A stretch of DNA of 64,000 nt from VBDM01 sp041496705 (GTDB lineage Bacteria; Pseudomonadota; Gammaproteobacteria; Burkholderiales; SG8-39), in NCBI GenBank assembly GCA_041496705.1, contig JBGQFD010000008.1, forward strand, positions 1 to 64,000, given 5' to 3'. Positions 43,554 through 52,495 of the stretch are shown here, one piece after another; the first letter of the stretch is position 1; every line of letters starts with the position of its first letter. The notes under the pieces were generated by a model. The model had not been told where the DNA came from. It searched no databases and worked only from the letters and a program-made list of their open reading frames with translations. Position numbers and translations under genes: made by a program.

Positions 43554-44381
43554 CTACCAGTCGTGCCAGACGGGTTTCAGATCCTGGGGAAGCGGCGGCA
43601 ACACGCCGAGGTCGGCCCGGCTTCCGGCGTCTCCGTGAAAATCCGAGCCGCGCGATGCGAGCAACTCGAATTGCCGGGCGTACCCGGCGAACTCGCGGTA
43701 CTGGGTGGGCGTGTGGCTCCCCGTCACCACCTCGATGCCCGCGCCCCCGCATGCCTTGAATTCGGCGATCAGGCCTTTCATCTGGGCGCTGTCGAGGTCG
43801 TAGCGTCCAGGATGCGCGATGACGGCCACGCCGCCGCTCGCGCGGATCCAGCTCACCGCATCGCCGAGGGACGCCCAGCGGTGCTCCACGTATCCCGGCT
43901 TGCCTTTCGCGAGATAGCGCTGGAAAACGCTCTTCACGTCCCGCGCGTGACCGCTTTCCACGAGGAAGCGCGCGAAATGCGTGCGGCTGATGATTTCCGG
44001 ATTGCAGACGTAGGCGAGCGCGCCCTCCAGGCTGCCGTGCACGCCGGCCTTCTCCAGGGCCTCGCCGATTCTCTCGGCCCGCTGGATGCGGGACGAGCGC
44101 ACCCATTCCAGTCCCGTCCGGAGACGGGTGCTGTCGGGGTCGATACGCAGGCCGACCACGTGAAGCGTGGCGTCCTGCCAGCTCACCGAGATTTCGACGC
44201 CGCCGACGAAGCCCATGCCGCGGGCAAGCGCCTCGGCGCGTGCCGCGGCCAACCCGCCGGTATCGTCGTGGTCGGTGAGCGCCAGGATTTCTACACCGTT
44301 GGCGGCGGCGCGCGCAACCACTGCGCGCGGGTCGAGCAGGCCGTCGGAGGTCGTGGAATGGCAGTGCAGATCGATGTTCAT
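43554..44381 (-). CDS. PHP-domain phosphoesterase (RNase AM / YciV family)
   Basis: 275 residues. PHP metal motifs: MNIDLHCHSTTSDGLLDP (His6, His8, Asp13), ALTDHDDTGG, GVEISVSWQDATLHVVGL, VIAHPGRYD and GSDFHGDAG. Family members are 3',5'-nucleoside bisphosphate phosphatases; E. coli YciV (RNase AM) also trims 5' ends of rRNAs. In related genomes a YciO/Sua5-type gene commonly lies between it and the M50 gene; here only 53 bases remain. Confidence 0.88.
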   Translation of the reverse strand: MNIDLHCHSTTSDGLLDPRAVVARAAANGVEILALTDHDDTGGLAAARAEALARGMGFVGGVEISVSWQDATLHVVGLRIDPDSTRLRTGLEWVRSSRIQRAERIGEALEKAGVHGSLEGALAYVCNPEIISRTHFARFLVESGHARDVKSVFQRYLAKGKPGYVEHRWASLGDAVSWIRASGGVAVIAHPGRYDLDSAQMKGLIAEFKACGGAGIEVVTGSHTPTQYREFAGYARQFELLASRGSDFHGDAGSRADLGVLPPLPQDLKPVWHDW

Positions 44382-44464
44382 CGCCGTCCGAGGTTATCAC
44401 GCAAGGATTGGGCCGGGACCCGCGGCTCCGTGAATTTTCCCTGTCTCCGGTGGAATCCCGGCCG

Positions 44465-45343
44465 TCACTGCTCTTGCTTGAGAAAAGCCTCGATGAGCAC
44501 CGCCAGGCGCTCGGGCTGATCGTGATGCAGCATATGGCCGGCGTCGGGGATCACGCGCCCGGTCAGTTGCCGGAAACACCCCTTGCGCTCTGCGAGATCG
44601 GCCTCCGAGAGCTTGAGTTGCCCGGGCGCTTTCGTTTCGGCGCCCGCCACCCAGAGCACCGGCGCCGCGACCTCGCGCCAGCAGGCCAGAGCCTCCTCGA
44701 CGCGATAGAGAACCGGGTTGACGAGCTTGTGCGCGGGATCGCTGGCGAGCTCGACGCGCCCGTCGGGCTTGGCCCTGCCCCAGTGCCGCGCGAGGAACAG
44801 GGCTTTCTCTTTGCTCAGGCGAGAATTGTTCTGCCGCAGGCGCGCGGCGAGCGCTTCGAAGGACTCGTAGTCGCGATGCCGGGGCGGTTCTCCGGCGAGT
44901 TCCTGCAGCCAGCGCGCGTAGCGCTCCGGCGCCTTGTCGGCGCTCGTCCCGGCGAGGCCGAAGCCTTCCAGGTTGACCAGGCGCGCCACGCGTTCGGGGC
45001 GGATGCCGGCGTACATTGCCGCAATATTGCCGCCCATGCTGTGGCCGATGAGCGTGACCGGCGACTCCGGCTGGAAATGATGCAGCAGGCCCTCGAGGTC
45101 GGCGAAGTAATCCGGGAACCAGTAGAGGTCGCTCTTCGTCCGTTCGCTCAGGCCGAAACCACGCCAGTCGGGCGCGATCACGCGCCAGTCCCCGCGTAAC
45201 GCATCGACGAGGAACTGGAAGGACGCCGACACGTCCATCCAGCCGTGCAGCATGAAGAGCTTCGGCGCACGCTCCTCGCCCCAGCAGCGGCAGTGGCAGC
45301 GCAGGCCGCGGATCGGGACGAACACGGATTCGCTGGGTTTCAT
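44465..45343 (-). CDS. Alpha/beta-fold hydrolase
   Basis: 292 residues. Oxyanion region FMLHGWMDVSASFQFLVDAL, nucleophile Ser102 in IGHSMGGN, acid probably Asp in the VAAPVLWVAGAE region, and catalytic His in GHMLHHDQPE. No signal peptide, so cytoplasmic. Substrate not recognisable; resembles general esterase/haloperoxidase-like members. Divergent from the gamma-carbonic-anhydrase-like gene. Confidence 0.88.
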   Translation of the reverse strand: MKPSESVFVPIRGLRCHCRCWGEERAPKLFMLHGWMDVSASFQFLVDALRGDWRVIAPDWRGFGLSERTKSDLYWFPDYFADLEGLLHHFQPESPVTLIGHSMGGNIAAMYAGIRPERVARLVNLEGFGLAGTSADKAPERYARWLQELAGEPPRHRDYESFEALAARLRQNNSRLSKEKALFLARHWGRAKPDGRVELASDPAHKLVNPVLYRVEEALACWREVAAPVLWVAGAETKAPGQLKLSEADLAERKGCFRQLTGRVIPDAGHMLHHDQPERLAVLIEAFLKQEQ

Positions 45344-45354
45344 GCGCAGGCATG

Positions 45355-45386
45355 ATAGCAGGCGGTCAAACGGCCGCCTCTGCTAT
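45355..45386. repeat. Imperfect palindrome in the divergent intergenic region
   Basis: Arms ATAGCAGGCGG (45355-45365) and CCGCCTCTGCTAT (45374-45386), pairing with a two-base bulge. It lies between the divergent hydrolase and carbonic-anhydrase-like genes, and its right arm runs into a TATGAT (45384-45389) that could be the -10 box of the latter. It may be an operator. Confidence 0.5.
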
Positions 45387-45414
45387 GATTTTCAAAATTT
45401 CCGAGGGGGAAATC

Positions 45415-45945
45415 ATGGCGGTGTTCTCGCTTGGCGAGCGCAAGGCGTCGATCGTAGGCGAGGAGTGCTTCATCGCGCACAACGCCACCGTCATCGGCAC
45501 GGTGATCCTTCACAAGCAGGCGAGCGTCTGGTTCAACGCCGTCGTGCGTGCCGACGCCGAAATCATCATTGTCGGCGAGCGCACCAACCTCCAGGACGCC
45601 GCGGTGCTGCACGCCGATCCGGGCATCCCGCTCACCCTGGGGAAAAACGTCTCTGTCGGCCATCAGGCGATGCTGCACGGCTGCACCGTCGGCGACGGAT
45701 CGCTCATCGGCATCGGCGCGATCGTCATGAACCACGCGGTCATCGGCAGCGGCTGCATCATCGGCGCCGGCGCCCTCATCCCCGAAGGCAAGACGTATCC
45801 CGATGGCGTCCTCGTCGTCGGCTCGCCCGGCAGGGTCGTGCGCGAGCTGAATCCGGAGGAAAAGGAAGGGCTCCTGGAGAACGCCGACATCTACGTCCGG
45901 CGCTCGAAACTCTACCGCGAGAAACTGAAACCGCAGGAGCGGTAG
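45415..45945 (+). CDS. Gamma-carbonic-anhydrase-like (YrdA/CaiE family) protein
   Basis: 176 residues from ATG 45415, behind GAGGGGG. Left-handed beta-helix of hexapeptide repeats; the three zinc histidines are present as His66 (AVLHAD), His83 (VGHQ) and His88 (MLHG). Whether it has carbonic anhydrase activity is unknown; many members lack the acidic loop. Divergent from the hydrolase; the first of two Bug genes follows 46 bases later. Confidence 0.92.
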   Translation: MAVFSLGERKASIVGEECFIAHNATVIGTVILHKQASVWFNAVVRADAEIIIVGERTNLQDAAVLHADPGIPLTLGKNVSVGHQAMLHGCTVGDGSLIGIGAIVMNHAVIGSGCIIGAGALIPEGKTYPDGVLVVGSPGRVVRELNPEEKEGLLENADIYVRRSKLYREKLKPQER

Positions 45946-45991
45946 CCGGGAAGACTGGTACCTACCCGGCGCCCAAACGCACGACCATCCC

Positions 45992-46960
45992 GTGACCCTG
46001 CACATCGCCGCAGCATTGCTCATTTCGCTCGCAGGGCTCTGCAGCGCCGTTCATGCGCAGACCTGGCCGAGCCGCTTCGTGCGGCTCGTCGTGCCGTTCC
46101 CTCCGGGAGGAGGAACCGATGCGATTGCGCGCATCGTCGCCGCCCGGCTCTCGATGCAGTGGGGCCAGCAAATGGTGATCGAAAATAAGGGCGGAGGGGC
46201 CACCAATATCGGCACTGAAATGGTCGCCCGGTCCGAGCCCGACGGCTACACGATGTTGCTCCAGTCGATGCCGCTCGCGGTGAATCGCTTCCTCTTCTCT
46301 TCGCTTCCCTATGATCCGGTCGCCGATCTCGCGCCGGTGAGCCTGCTTTGCGATTACCCCAACATCATGGCCGTCCCGATTTCCTCGCCTGCGCGGTCCG
46401 TCGCGGACTTCATTGCCTACGCCAATGCCAACAAGGGAAAGCTTACGTTCGCCTCGTCCGGGAATGGGACATCGGTCCACCTCTCGGGCGAGTTGTTCAA
46501 GCGCATGGCTGGCATCGAGATGACCCACATTCCCTATCGGGGCGCCGGGCCGGCGCTCAACGACCTTCTTCCGGGACGCGTCGATGTCATGTTCAACAAC
46601 ATCGGCGCGGTACTACCTCTGATCCAGGCGGGCAAGCTGCGCGCGCTCGCGGTGACCACGGCAAAGCGAACACCGGCGGCGCCGGATTTGCCGCCCATCG
46701 CGGAATCGGGCGTGCCCGGATTCGACGTATCGTCCTGGTATGCGGTCTTCATGCCGGCAAAGACCCCGCCGGAGATCGTCAGGAAAGCGAACGCCGATAC
46801 GCTCGCCGCGCTCGCCAATCCTGCGACCAAGACTCGGCTTGAACAACTCGGTGTCGTAGTGATCGGCTCGACCCCGGTGGGACTCGCGGCGCACCTGCGG
46901 TCCGAGATGGAGAAATGGGGCCCGATTATCCATGAGGTCGGGATCAAGGCGGGCGACTGA
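45992..46960 (+). CDS. Bug/TctC-family periplasmic binding protein, tandem copy A
   Basis: 322 residues, starting GTG 45992. Signal peptide ends AGLCSAVHA|QTWPSRFVRLVV; the Bug signature VVPFPPGGGTDAIARIVAAR, the IPYRGAGPALNDLLPGRVDV block and the C-terminal HEVGIKAGD are present. No transporter membrane genes are adjacent. Its signal-peptide DNA is unusually close to that of the next gene (see findings). Ligand unknown, probably a carboxylate. Confidence 0.9.
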   Translation: MTLHIAAALLISLAGLCSAVHAQTWPSRFVRLVVPFPPGGGTDAIARIVAARLSMQWGQQMVIENKGGGATNIGTEMVARSEPDGYTMLLQSMPLAVNRFLFSSLPYDPVADLAPVSLLCDYPNIMAVPISSPARSVADFIAYANANKGKLTFASSGNGTSVHLSGELFKRMAGIEMTHIPYRGAGPALNDLLPGRVDVMFNNIGAVLPLIQAGKLRALAVTTAKRTPAAPDLPPIAESGVPGFDVSSWYAVFMPAKTPPEIVRKANADTLAALANPATKTRLEQLGVVVIGSTPVGLAAHLRSEMEKWGPIIHEVGIKAGD

Positions 46961-46989
46961 GTTTCAGCGAACAAACAGAGGACCACCCA

Positions 46990-47955
46990 ATGACCGCACG
47001 CATCAGCGCAGCATTGCTCCTTTTGCTCGCAGGGCTCGCGAGCGCCGCTCACGCGCAAACCTTCCCCTCCAAGTCCCTGCGCATCATCGTCCACTTCCCT
47101 CCGGGCGGCGCGGCCGATCTCACCAGCCGGCTCCTCGGCGAGCACATGTCGAAGGGCCTCGGCCAGGCGGTGATCGCGGAGAACCGCCCGGGCGCAGGAG
47201 CGGTGATCGGCTACGAGCTCGGCGCGCGCGCCGTAGCCGACGGGCACACGCTGCTGGTGGTGTTCCCCAGCTTCGTCATCAACCCTGCGGTGAAGCCGGG
47301 GCTGCAGTACGACCCCTTCAGGGACTTCAAAGCCATAGGCCAGACGATTTCCGTGCCGATGGCCTTCGCGGTCAATCCGACGGTACCGGCGAAGTCGTTC
47401 CAGGAATTGATCGCGCTCGCGCGCGCCAAGCCCGGCGAGATCGCCTACGGTACCCCCGGCGCCGGCACCACTCACCACGTGATCGGGGAGATGCTGAAGC
47501 TCGCGGCGAACGTCAACTTCGTGCACGCGCCGTTCTCCGGCGCCGGGCCCGCGCTCGCTGCGGCTGCCGGCGGCCACCTGCCGATGGTGCTGGTCAACGC
47601 GTCCGAGCTCGCGCCGTTCGCGAAGAGCGGCAAGATGCGCGCGCTCGCGGTGACGACGCCCGAGCGCGCCGAGGTGCTGCCCGAGGTACCGACGGTGCGC
47701 GAGGCGGGATATCCGGCAATCGAATCGACCAACTGGAGCGGGCTGGTGGTCCCGGCCGCGACGCCGCCGGCGACGATCGCGCGCCTCAACGCCGAACTCA
47801 ACCAGGCGCTGCGCAGCGCGGACATCCGGGAAAGATTCAGGGGCCACGGAATGACGCCCGCCCCGGGCACGCCGGAGGCGTTCGGCGCGTTCCTGCAGTC
47901 CGAGTCGGCGCGCTACGCGAAGGTCGTGCGCGAAGCGGGAATCAAAGCCGATTAG
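46990..47955 (+). CDS. Bug/TctC-family periplasmic binding protein, tandem copy B
   Basis: 321 residues from ATG 46990, 29 bases after copy A. Signal peptide ends AGLASAAHA|QTFPSKSLRIIV; Bug motif IIVHFPPGGAADLTSRLLGE, binding-pocket block APFSGAGPALAAAAGGHLPM and C-terminal VVREAGIKAD. Mature part is only distantly like copy A. Its stop codon abuts the stop of the convergent dehydrogenase gene (TAGCTA) with no terminator. Confidence 0.9.
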   Translation: MTARISAALLLLLAGLASAAHAQTFPSKSLRIIVHFPPGGAADLTSRLLGEHMSKGLGQAVIAENRPGAGAVIGYELGARAVADGHTLLVVFPSFVINPAVKPGLQYDPFRDFKAIGQTISVPMAFAVNPTVPAKSFQELIALARAKPGEIAYGTPGAGTTHHVIGEMLKLAANVNFVHAPFSGAGPALAAAAGGHLPMVLVNASELAPFAKSGKMRALAVTTPERAEVLPEVPTVREAGYPAIESTNWSGLVVPAATPPATIARLNAELNQALRSADIRERFRGHGMTPAPGTPEAFGAFLQSESARYAKVVREAGIKAD

Positions 47956-48723
47956 CTATTTCGGCGCCATGCGTATGGCGCCATCCAGCCGGATCGTTTC
48001 GCCGTTGAGCATCTCGTTCTCGACGATGTGCCGAACGAGTTGGGCGTAGTCCGCGGGCTTCCCCAGCCGCGGCGGGAACGGCACCTGCTTTGCGAGCGCG
48101 TCCTGCAGGTCCTTGGGCATGCCGAGCAGCATCGGCGTCTCGAAGATGCCGGGCGCGATGGTACACACGCGGATGCCGTCGCGCGAGAGGTCGCGAGCGA
48201 CGGGAAGGGTCATGCCCACCACCCCGCCCTTCGAAGCCGAGTAGGCAGCCTGCCCGATCTGTCCGTCGTAGGCGGCGACCGACGCGGTGTTGACGATCAC
48301 GCCACGTTCGCCGACCGCGTTCGGAGTTCCTTTCGCCATCGCCACCGCCGCGAGCCGGATCATGTTGAAGGTGCCGATGAGGTTGATGCCGATGACGCGC
48401 GAGAACGACGCGAGCGCGTGCGGGCCGTCCTTCTTCACGGTGCGCTCGGCGATGGCGATGCCGGCGCAGTTCACCAGACCTTGCAGCGCGCTGAAGTTCG
48501 CGAGTGCCGCGTCGACCACGGCCTGGCCGTCGGCTTCGCTCGTCACGTCGCACCTGACGAAGCGCGCCTTTGCCCCGAGTTGTTTCGCCAGCGTCTCGCC
48601 CTTGTCGACCTGAAGGTCGGCGATGACGACATTCGCGCCGCCTTCGGCGAGCATCCTCGCCGTGCCTTCGCCGAGGCCCGAGGCCCCGCCCGTGACTACG
48701 AAAGTGCTGCCCTTGATGTACAT
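47956..48723 (-). CDS. Short-chain dehydrogenase, 3-hydroxyacyl-CoA dehydrogenase type-2-like
   Basis: 255 residues. NAD loop TGGASGLGEG (11-20), acidic Asp36 in VVIADLQ favouring NAD, NAG motif LVNCAGIA, and catalytic Ser148, Tyr161, Lys165 (AYDGQIGQAAYSASKGG). Resembles HSD17B10-like enzymes of branched-chain or short acyl-CoA oxidation. No other beta-oxidation genes are adjacent. Its start is separated from the DUF4340 operon by four bases (it lies downstream of it), so it may be the last cistron of that unit. Confidence 0.9.
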   Translation of the reverse strand: MYIKGSTFVVTGGASGLGEGTARMLAEGGANVVIADLQVDKGETLAKQLGAKARFVRCDVTSEADGQAVVDAALANFSALQGLVNCAGIAIAERTVKKDGPHALASFSRVIGINLIGTFNMIRLAAVAMAKGTPNAVGERGVIVNTASVAAYDGQIGQAAYSASKGGVVGMTLPVARDLSRDGIRVCTIAPGIFETPMLLGMPKDLQDALAKQVPFPPRLGKPADYAQLVRHIVENEMLNGETIRLDGAIRMAPK

Positions 48724-48727
48724 GGAG

Positions 48728-49873
48728 TCACCCTTTCTTGTTCGCGGCCTTCTTCTCCGGCAGCAGGTGCGCGCGGTCGCGCAGCAGCGGATCGAGGCTG
48801 CTCTTCGCCACCAGGTACGTCCAGCGCCCGAGCTTCTTCTCGCGCTCCAGCCTTTCGACCAGTTTCTTGCGGCCTTCTTCGAACTCCTTGTCGTTCTTGG
48901 CCTTGTCCGCGGCCTTCTCGCCCTTGGCGGGAACGCGGGCCTTCGGAGGCTCGCCGGCCACCGAGATCCCGAGAGTGTAGTTGTCGCCGCTGCGGCTGCC
49001 GATGCGCAGCGTGTAGGTCAGGCCGTCGAAGGTGGTGGCCTTGACCGTCACCGGACGCTCGAGGCCGGTGCCCGCATTGGGATCTCCGACCACGTCGGCC
49101 GCGTTGATCCAGTAGAGCGCGCTCGATAGATCGGTGGCCTTCTGCAGGTCCGGCTTCAAGGGTGAATCGGCGAATCGCCAGTCCACGGATTCGCCGTTGC
49201 GCGTCACCGTCCAGCGCTGCCTGCCGTCGGCCCCCATCGCGCTGATCGTCTTCGAACGGTCGACGCGAATCAGGTCCTTGACGATCCAGCGGTCTGCCCC
49301 TGCTTCGACCTGCGCGAGCGGATCCGACACCGCGAGCAAGGCGTTCGCCTCGCTCCCCGCCGTGACGTAGCGTCCGGTGGCCTCGGGCTCGCCCCGGGGA
49401 GGCGTTCCCGCGGGAGGGGTCTTCAGGATCTTTTTCCCGAGGAGAAGCGACGCGAGCAAGGCCCCCTTTTCGTCCTTCAGTTCGAGCCGCGCCCCCGCAT
49501 CCTTGCTGTCCTTGTCCTTCGGCTCGATGAGCTGCAGGCGCGCACGTTGGCTCTCCGGAAGGGCCTCGCGCTGCACTACCTTGAGCTCGGCGAGTTTGAC
49601 GAGAAGCTCTCCGATGCGATCGGTGTCGGCGGGAAAGTCGGCCCGCTCGCGAACGCTCCAGCCGTCCTTTTGCCTTGCCAGGTGCAGGCGACCGCCGGCA
49701 TCGCCGATGGCGATTTCAGCCACGTCGCTGATGCGCAATCCAGGAAATACCTTTTGGCCCGAACGCGAATCGGCGCCCGTCCAGGCGGAACGCTCGGACA
49801 CGAGCACCGCCGTCCCCGCGGACCCCAGCACCACTAGCGCCGCCAGCACACCGATCAGGGCGCCGCGGCTCAT
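48728..49873 (-). CDS. DUF4340 protein of a Gld-like ABC system
   Basis: 381 residues. One N-terminal membrane helix (about 5-25, LIGVLAALVVLGSAGTAVLV), then a periplasmic repeat-rich beta domain with two DUF4340-type halves (DRIGELLVKLAELKVVQREA, TDLSSALYWINAADVVGD). The C-terminus is strongly lysine-rich. Coupled to the upstream GldG-like gene by an ATGA overlap. Function unknown; almost always found with GldG-like genes. Confidence 0.88.
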   Translation of the reverse strand: MSRGALIGVLAALVVLGSAGTAVLVSERSAWTGADSRSGQKVFPGLRISDVAEIAIGDAGGRLHLARQKDGWSVRERADFPADTDRIGELLVKLAELKVVQREALPESQRARLQLIEPKDKDSKDAGARLELKDEKGALLASLLLGKKILKTPPAGTPPRGEPEATGRYVTAGSEANALLAVSDPLAQVEAGADRWIVKDLIRVDRSKTISAMGADGRQRWTVTRNGESVDWRFADSPLKPDLQKATDLSSALYWINAADVVGDPNAGTGLERPVTVKATTFDGLTYTLRIGSRSGDNYTLGISVAGEPPKARVPAKGEKAADKAKNDKEFEEGRKKLVERLEREKKLGRWTYLVAKSSLDPLLRDRAHLLPEKKAANKKG

Positions 49874-51738
49874 AGTGCGGGCGTCCTTCTGCGGCGGACT
49901 ACGGCGAGACCGACGCCGAGGAGCGCAACCAGCAGCGGCATCAGCGCGATGTTCAGCACCTTGGTCCAGAACTGCAGCGCCTCGCTGTCGGCGCGCAGCT
50001 CGCGGCGCACTTCCTTGAGAACGAGCCGCGTTTCCGCCGCCTTCTTCCTGAAATTCTCCAGCTCGGTCTGCTGCTCGGCGCTGAGAATCGCGCCGGCGCC
50101 CTGCCCGCGGCCCTTCTGCAGCGCGCCGAGCTTCTCCTGCGTCTGCGCGAGGCTGGCTTCGAGCTCCTTGATCTTGCCCAAGTAGGACTGCTGCGCCTTC
50201 GCTTCCATGTCGCGGATCACCGTGAACGGGCGCGCCGCGGAAGCGCGCCCGCGCAGCTGGATCAGCGCCGGGTCGCCGGCGAATTGATCGACGAGGGCCT
50301 GCGCGAAAGCGATGTTGCCGTTGCGCGGGACGACGATTCTCTGGCCGAAGATCTCCTGGATCTGCACTGCGGCGCCGTCGTTGATGAAATCGCTGTCGCC
50401 GACCAGCACCACCGCGTTCTCCGCGGATTCCTTCAGCTGTGACGAGGTCTTCGTCTCCTGGGCCTTGGCCGGTCTTCCCTTGTCTTCCGCCTTCGGCGGA
50501 CCCTCCGGAAACGCGGCCTTGAACTTGCCGGTGAGCCGAATCGCCAGCGGATACTCGGTTCCCGAGGGCTGGAACCCCCTGACGGCCGCCTCGCCTTGAG
50601 TCATCGCCGCAAAGGAGTCGACGAGCTGCGAGTACGCCGAGGTTCGGATCAGCACGGTCTGGGTGAGGCCCTCGGCGGGCTTGCCGGTGAACACCCCGGC
50701 GAAGGGCATGAGCAGCGAGCCGAGCCGCGCCGTGGTGATGTCCCCCGCGTCGAAGGCGTTGTCGTTGAGCGAGAGCAGCGTCGGCAGCGACCGCGGGCCC
50801 GCCCCGGTCATGTAGCGCATGTCGAGCACCACCTTGCCCGGGTCGAAAGCGACGCCCCAGGCCTTCATGAGCTTGTCGAACGACGACGGCGTGCCCCCGG
50901 AAGCGCCCATTCCCGCCATCGCGCCCATCTGGTCGAAGTAGGCGTTCGGATCGAGGAAGGCGATGAGTTTGCCGCCGCGCAAAACGAACTGGTCGAGCGC
51001 GTACTGCGCCGCGTCGCCGATGCCGCGCGGATGGATGACCACCAGCACCTTGATGTCGTCGTCGATCTTCTGCGCATCCAGACTCACGCGCTTGACGGTG
51101 TAGTCACGCCGCAGTTCGCTCACGAACACTTGCGGCTCCACCGGCTGCCCGCCGGTCAACTGGCTGGGCGGCATGCCGAACACCGGCAGAGCGCTCATGA
51201 CGCCGACCACCGGCTTGGTGCTAGTCGAGGCCCGCGCCACCGCGCGGGTGAGGTCGTACTCGAGCAGGGGCTCGCGATCGGGGACGAGCGCCGGCACCGC
51301 CACTTTCTGGTCGGCGTAGCTCACCGAAAGCCCGAGGTAGAACTTGTCCCCGGCAGGCATCACCTGTGCCTCGATGCCATCCAGGGCCGCGGAATCCTCG
51401 GCCTCCGAATCGGGCTGGGGATCGAACTTCTCGACGAGAACCTTGCCGCGCCCGGCCTGCCTGAATTCGGCGAGCAGATCCTCGACTCGGCGGCCGTAGG
51501 CCTTGATCGGCAAAGGCACGTTGTTGTCGCCCTGGGTGAAGTAGAGGCGAATCTTCACCGGCGCATCCAGTTTCCCGAGCACCGCGCGGGTTCCGTCGGA
51601 CAGGGTGAACAACTTCCCTTGCGTCAGGTCGATGCGCCCGCGGGCGGCGCCGACCACCAGGTTGACGAGGATCAGGATGACGAACGCCGCGAGCAGGCCG
51701 ACCGCCGAATAGATGAGATTTTCGTATTTTTTCAGCAT
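49870..51738 (-). CDS. GldG-like ABC transporter auxiliary membrane protein
   Basis: 622 residues from ATG 51738 (MLKKYENLIYSAVGLLAAFV). N-terminal membrane helix, a large extracytoplasmic region with the ABC-2 auxiliary signature (RIDLTQGKLFTLSDGTRAVL, VVIHPRGIGDAAQYALDQFV), a coiled coil near the end, and a C-terminal helix IALMPLLVALLGVGLAVV. In Bacteroidetes GldG works with GldA/F in gliding; in proteobacteria the role is unknown. Starts four bases after the permease stop. Confidence 0.88.
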   Translation of the reverse strand: MLKKYENLIYSAVGLLAAFVILILVNLVVGAARGRIDLTQGKLFTLSDGTRAVLGKLDAPVKIRLYFTQGDNNVPLPIKAYGRRVEDLLAEFRQAGRGKVLVEKFDPQPDSEAEDSAALDGIEAQVMPAGDKFYLGLSVSYADQKVAVPALVPDREPLLEYDLTRAVARASTSTKPVVGVMSALPVFGMPPSQLTGGQPVEPQVFVSELRRDYTVKRVSLDAQKIDDDIKVLVVIHPRGIGDAAQYALDQFVLRGGKLIAFLDPNAYFDQMGAMAGMGASGGTPSSFDKLMKAWGVAFDPGKVVLDMRYMTGAGPRSLPTLLSLNDNAFDAGDITTARLGSLLMPFAGVFTGKPAEGLTQTVLIRTSAYSQLVDSFAAMTQGEAAVRGFQPSGTEYPLAIRLTGKFKAAFPEGPPKAEDKGRPAKAQETKTSSQLKESAENAVVLVGDSDFINDGAAVQIQEIFGQRIVVPRNGNIAFAQALVDQFAGDPALIQLRGRASAARPFTVIRDMEAKAQQSYLGKIKELEASLAQTQEKLGALQKGRGQGAGAILSAEQQTELENFRKKAAETRLVLKEVRRELRADSEALQFWTKVLNIALMPLLVALLGVGLAVVRRRRTPAL

Positions 51739-51742
51739 GGCC

Positions 51743-52495
51743 TCAGCGCCCCCGTTTCGAGCGGATGGCAACCCCGGTGGCGAACAGCGTGAATGCCGTC
51801 ACCGAGGCGAAATACAGCAGATCACGGCTATCGAGCACGCCTTTCTGGAAACCGTCGTAGTGCGTGAGCACGGAAAACTTGACGACGAATTCGACGAGCC
51901 CGGGACTCGCCCAGCGCGCGAGCAGGTCGGTGAGCGGAGAGAACCCGGTCAGTATCAGGAAGAGGCACAGAACCACCGCGAGGATGAAGGCGATAACCTG
52001 GTTGCGGGTGAGCGCGGAGGTCATGCAGGTGATAGCGAGATACGTCCCGGCGAGCAGCGCCGCGCCCACGTAGCCGCTGGCTATGACGCCGTTGTCCGGA
52101 TCCCCCAGCCAGTTCACCGTGATCGCGATGGGGAACGTCAAAGCGAGCGCGAGGACGAGAAAGGCCCAGGAGGCGAGGAACTTGCCGAGAATGGCCTGCC
52201 AAGGGGCCACCGGCATGGTCAGCAGCAGCTCGATCGTGCCCATGCGCCGTTCCTCCGACCACAGGCGCATCCCGGCCGCGGGAACCAGGAAAAGAAACAG
52301 CCACGGCATCCAGTTGAACAGCGCCGCGAGCGAAGCCTCGCCACGCTCGAAAAATCCGCCGAAGGTAAACGTGAAGAACCCCGCGAGGAGCAGGAAGATC
52401 ACCAGGAACACGTAAGCGACCGGCGACTCGAAGTACGCCGAGAGCTCACGCTTGGCGATCGTCCTTATTGGAGCCCAGTGCGCGATCATCGTCAT
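51743..52495 (-). CDS. ABC-2-type permease (GldF-like)
   Basis: 250 residues with six membrane segments. Characteristic ABC-2 segment RMGTIELLLTMPVAPWQAIL after FFERGEASLAALFNWMPWLF. Forms the membrane channel with the adjacent ATPase; start overlaps the ATPase stop by four bases. Substrate unknown. Confidence 0.9.
   Translation of the reverse strand: MTMIAHWAPIRTIAKRELSAYFESPVAYVFLVIFLLLAGFFTFTFGGFFERGEASLAALFNWMPWLFLFLVPAAGMRLWSEERRMGTIELLLTMPVAPWQAILGKFLASWAFLVLALALTFPIAITVNWLGDPDNGVIASGYVGAALLAGTYLAITCMTSALTRNQVIAFILAVVLCLFLILTGFSPLTDLLARWASPGLVEFVVKFSVLTHYDGFQKGVLDSRDLLYFASVTAFTLFATGVAIRSKRGR

Noticed and set aside
45992..47955. A complete tripartite tricarboxylate transporter
   Set aside because: Only binding proteins are present; no TctA or TctB membrane proteins lie within the window.
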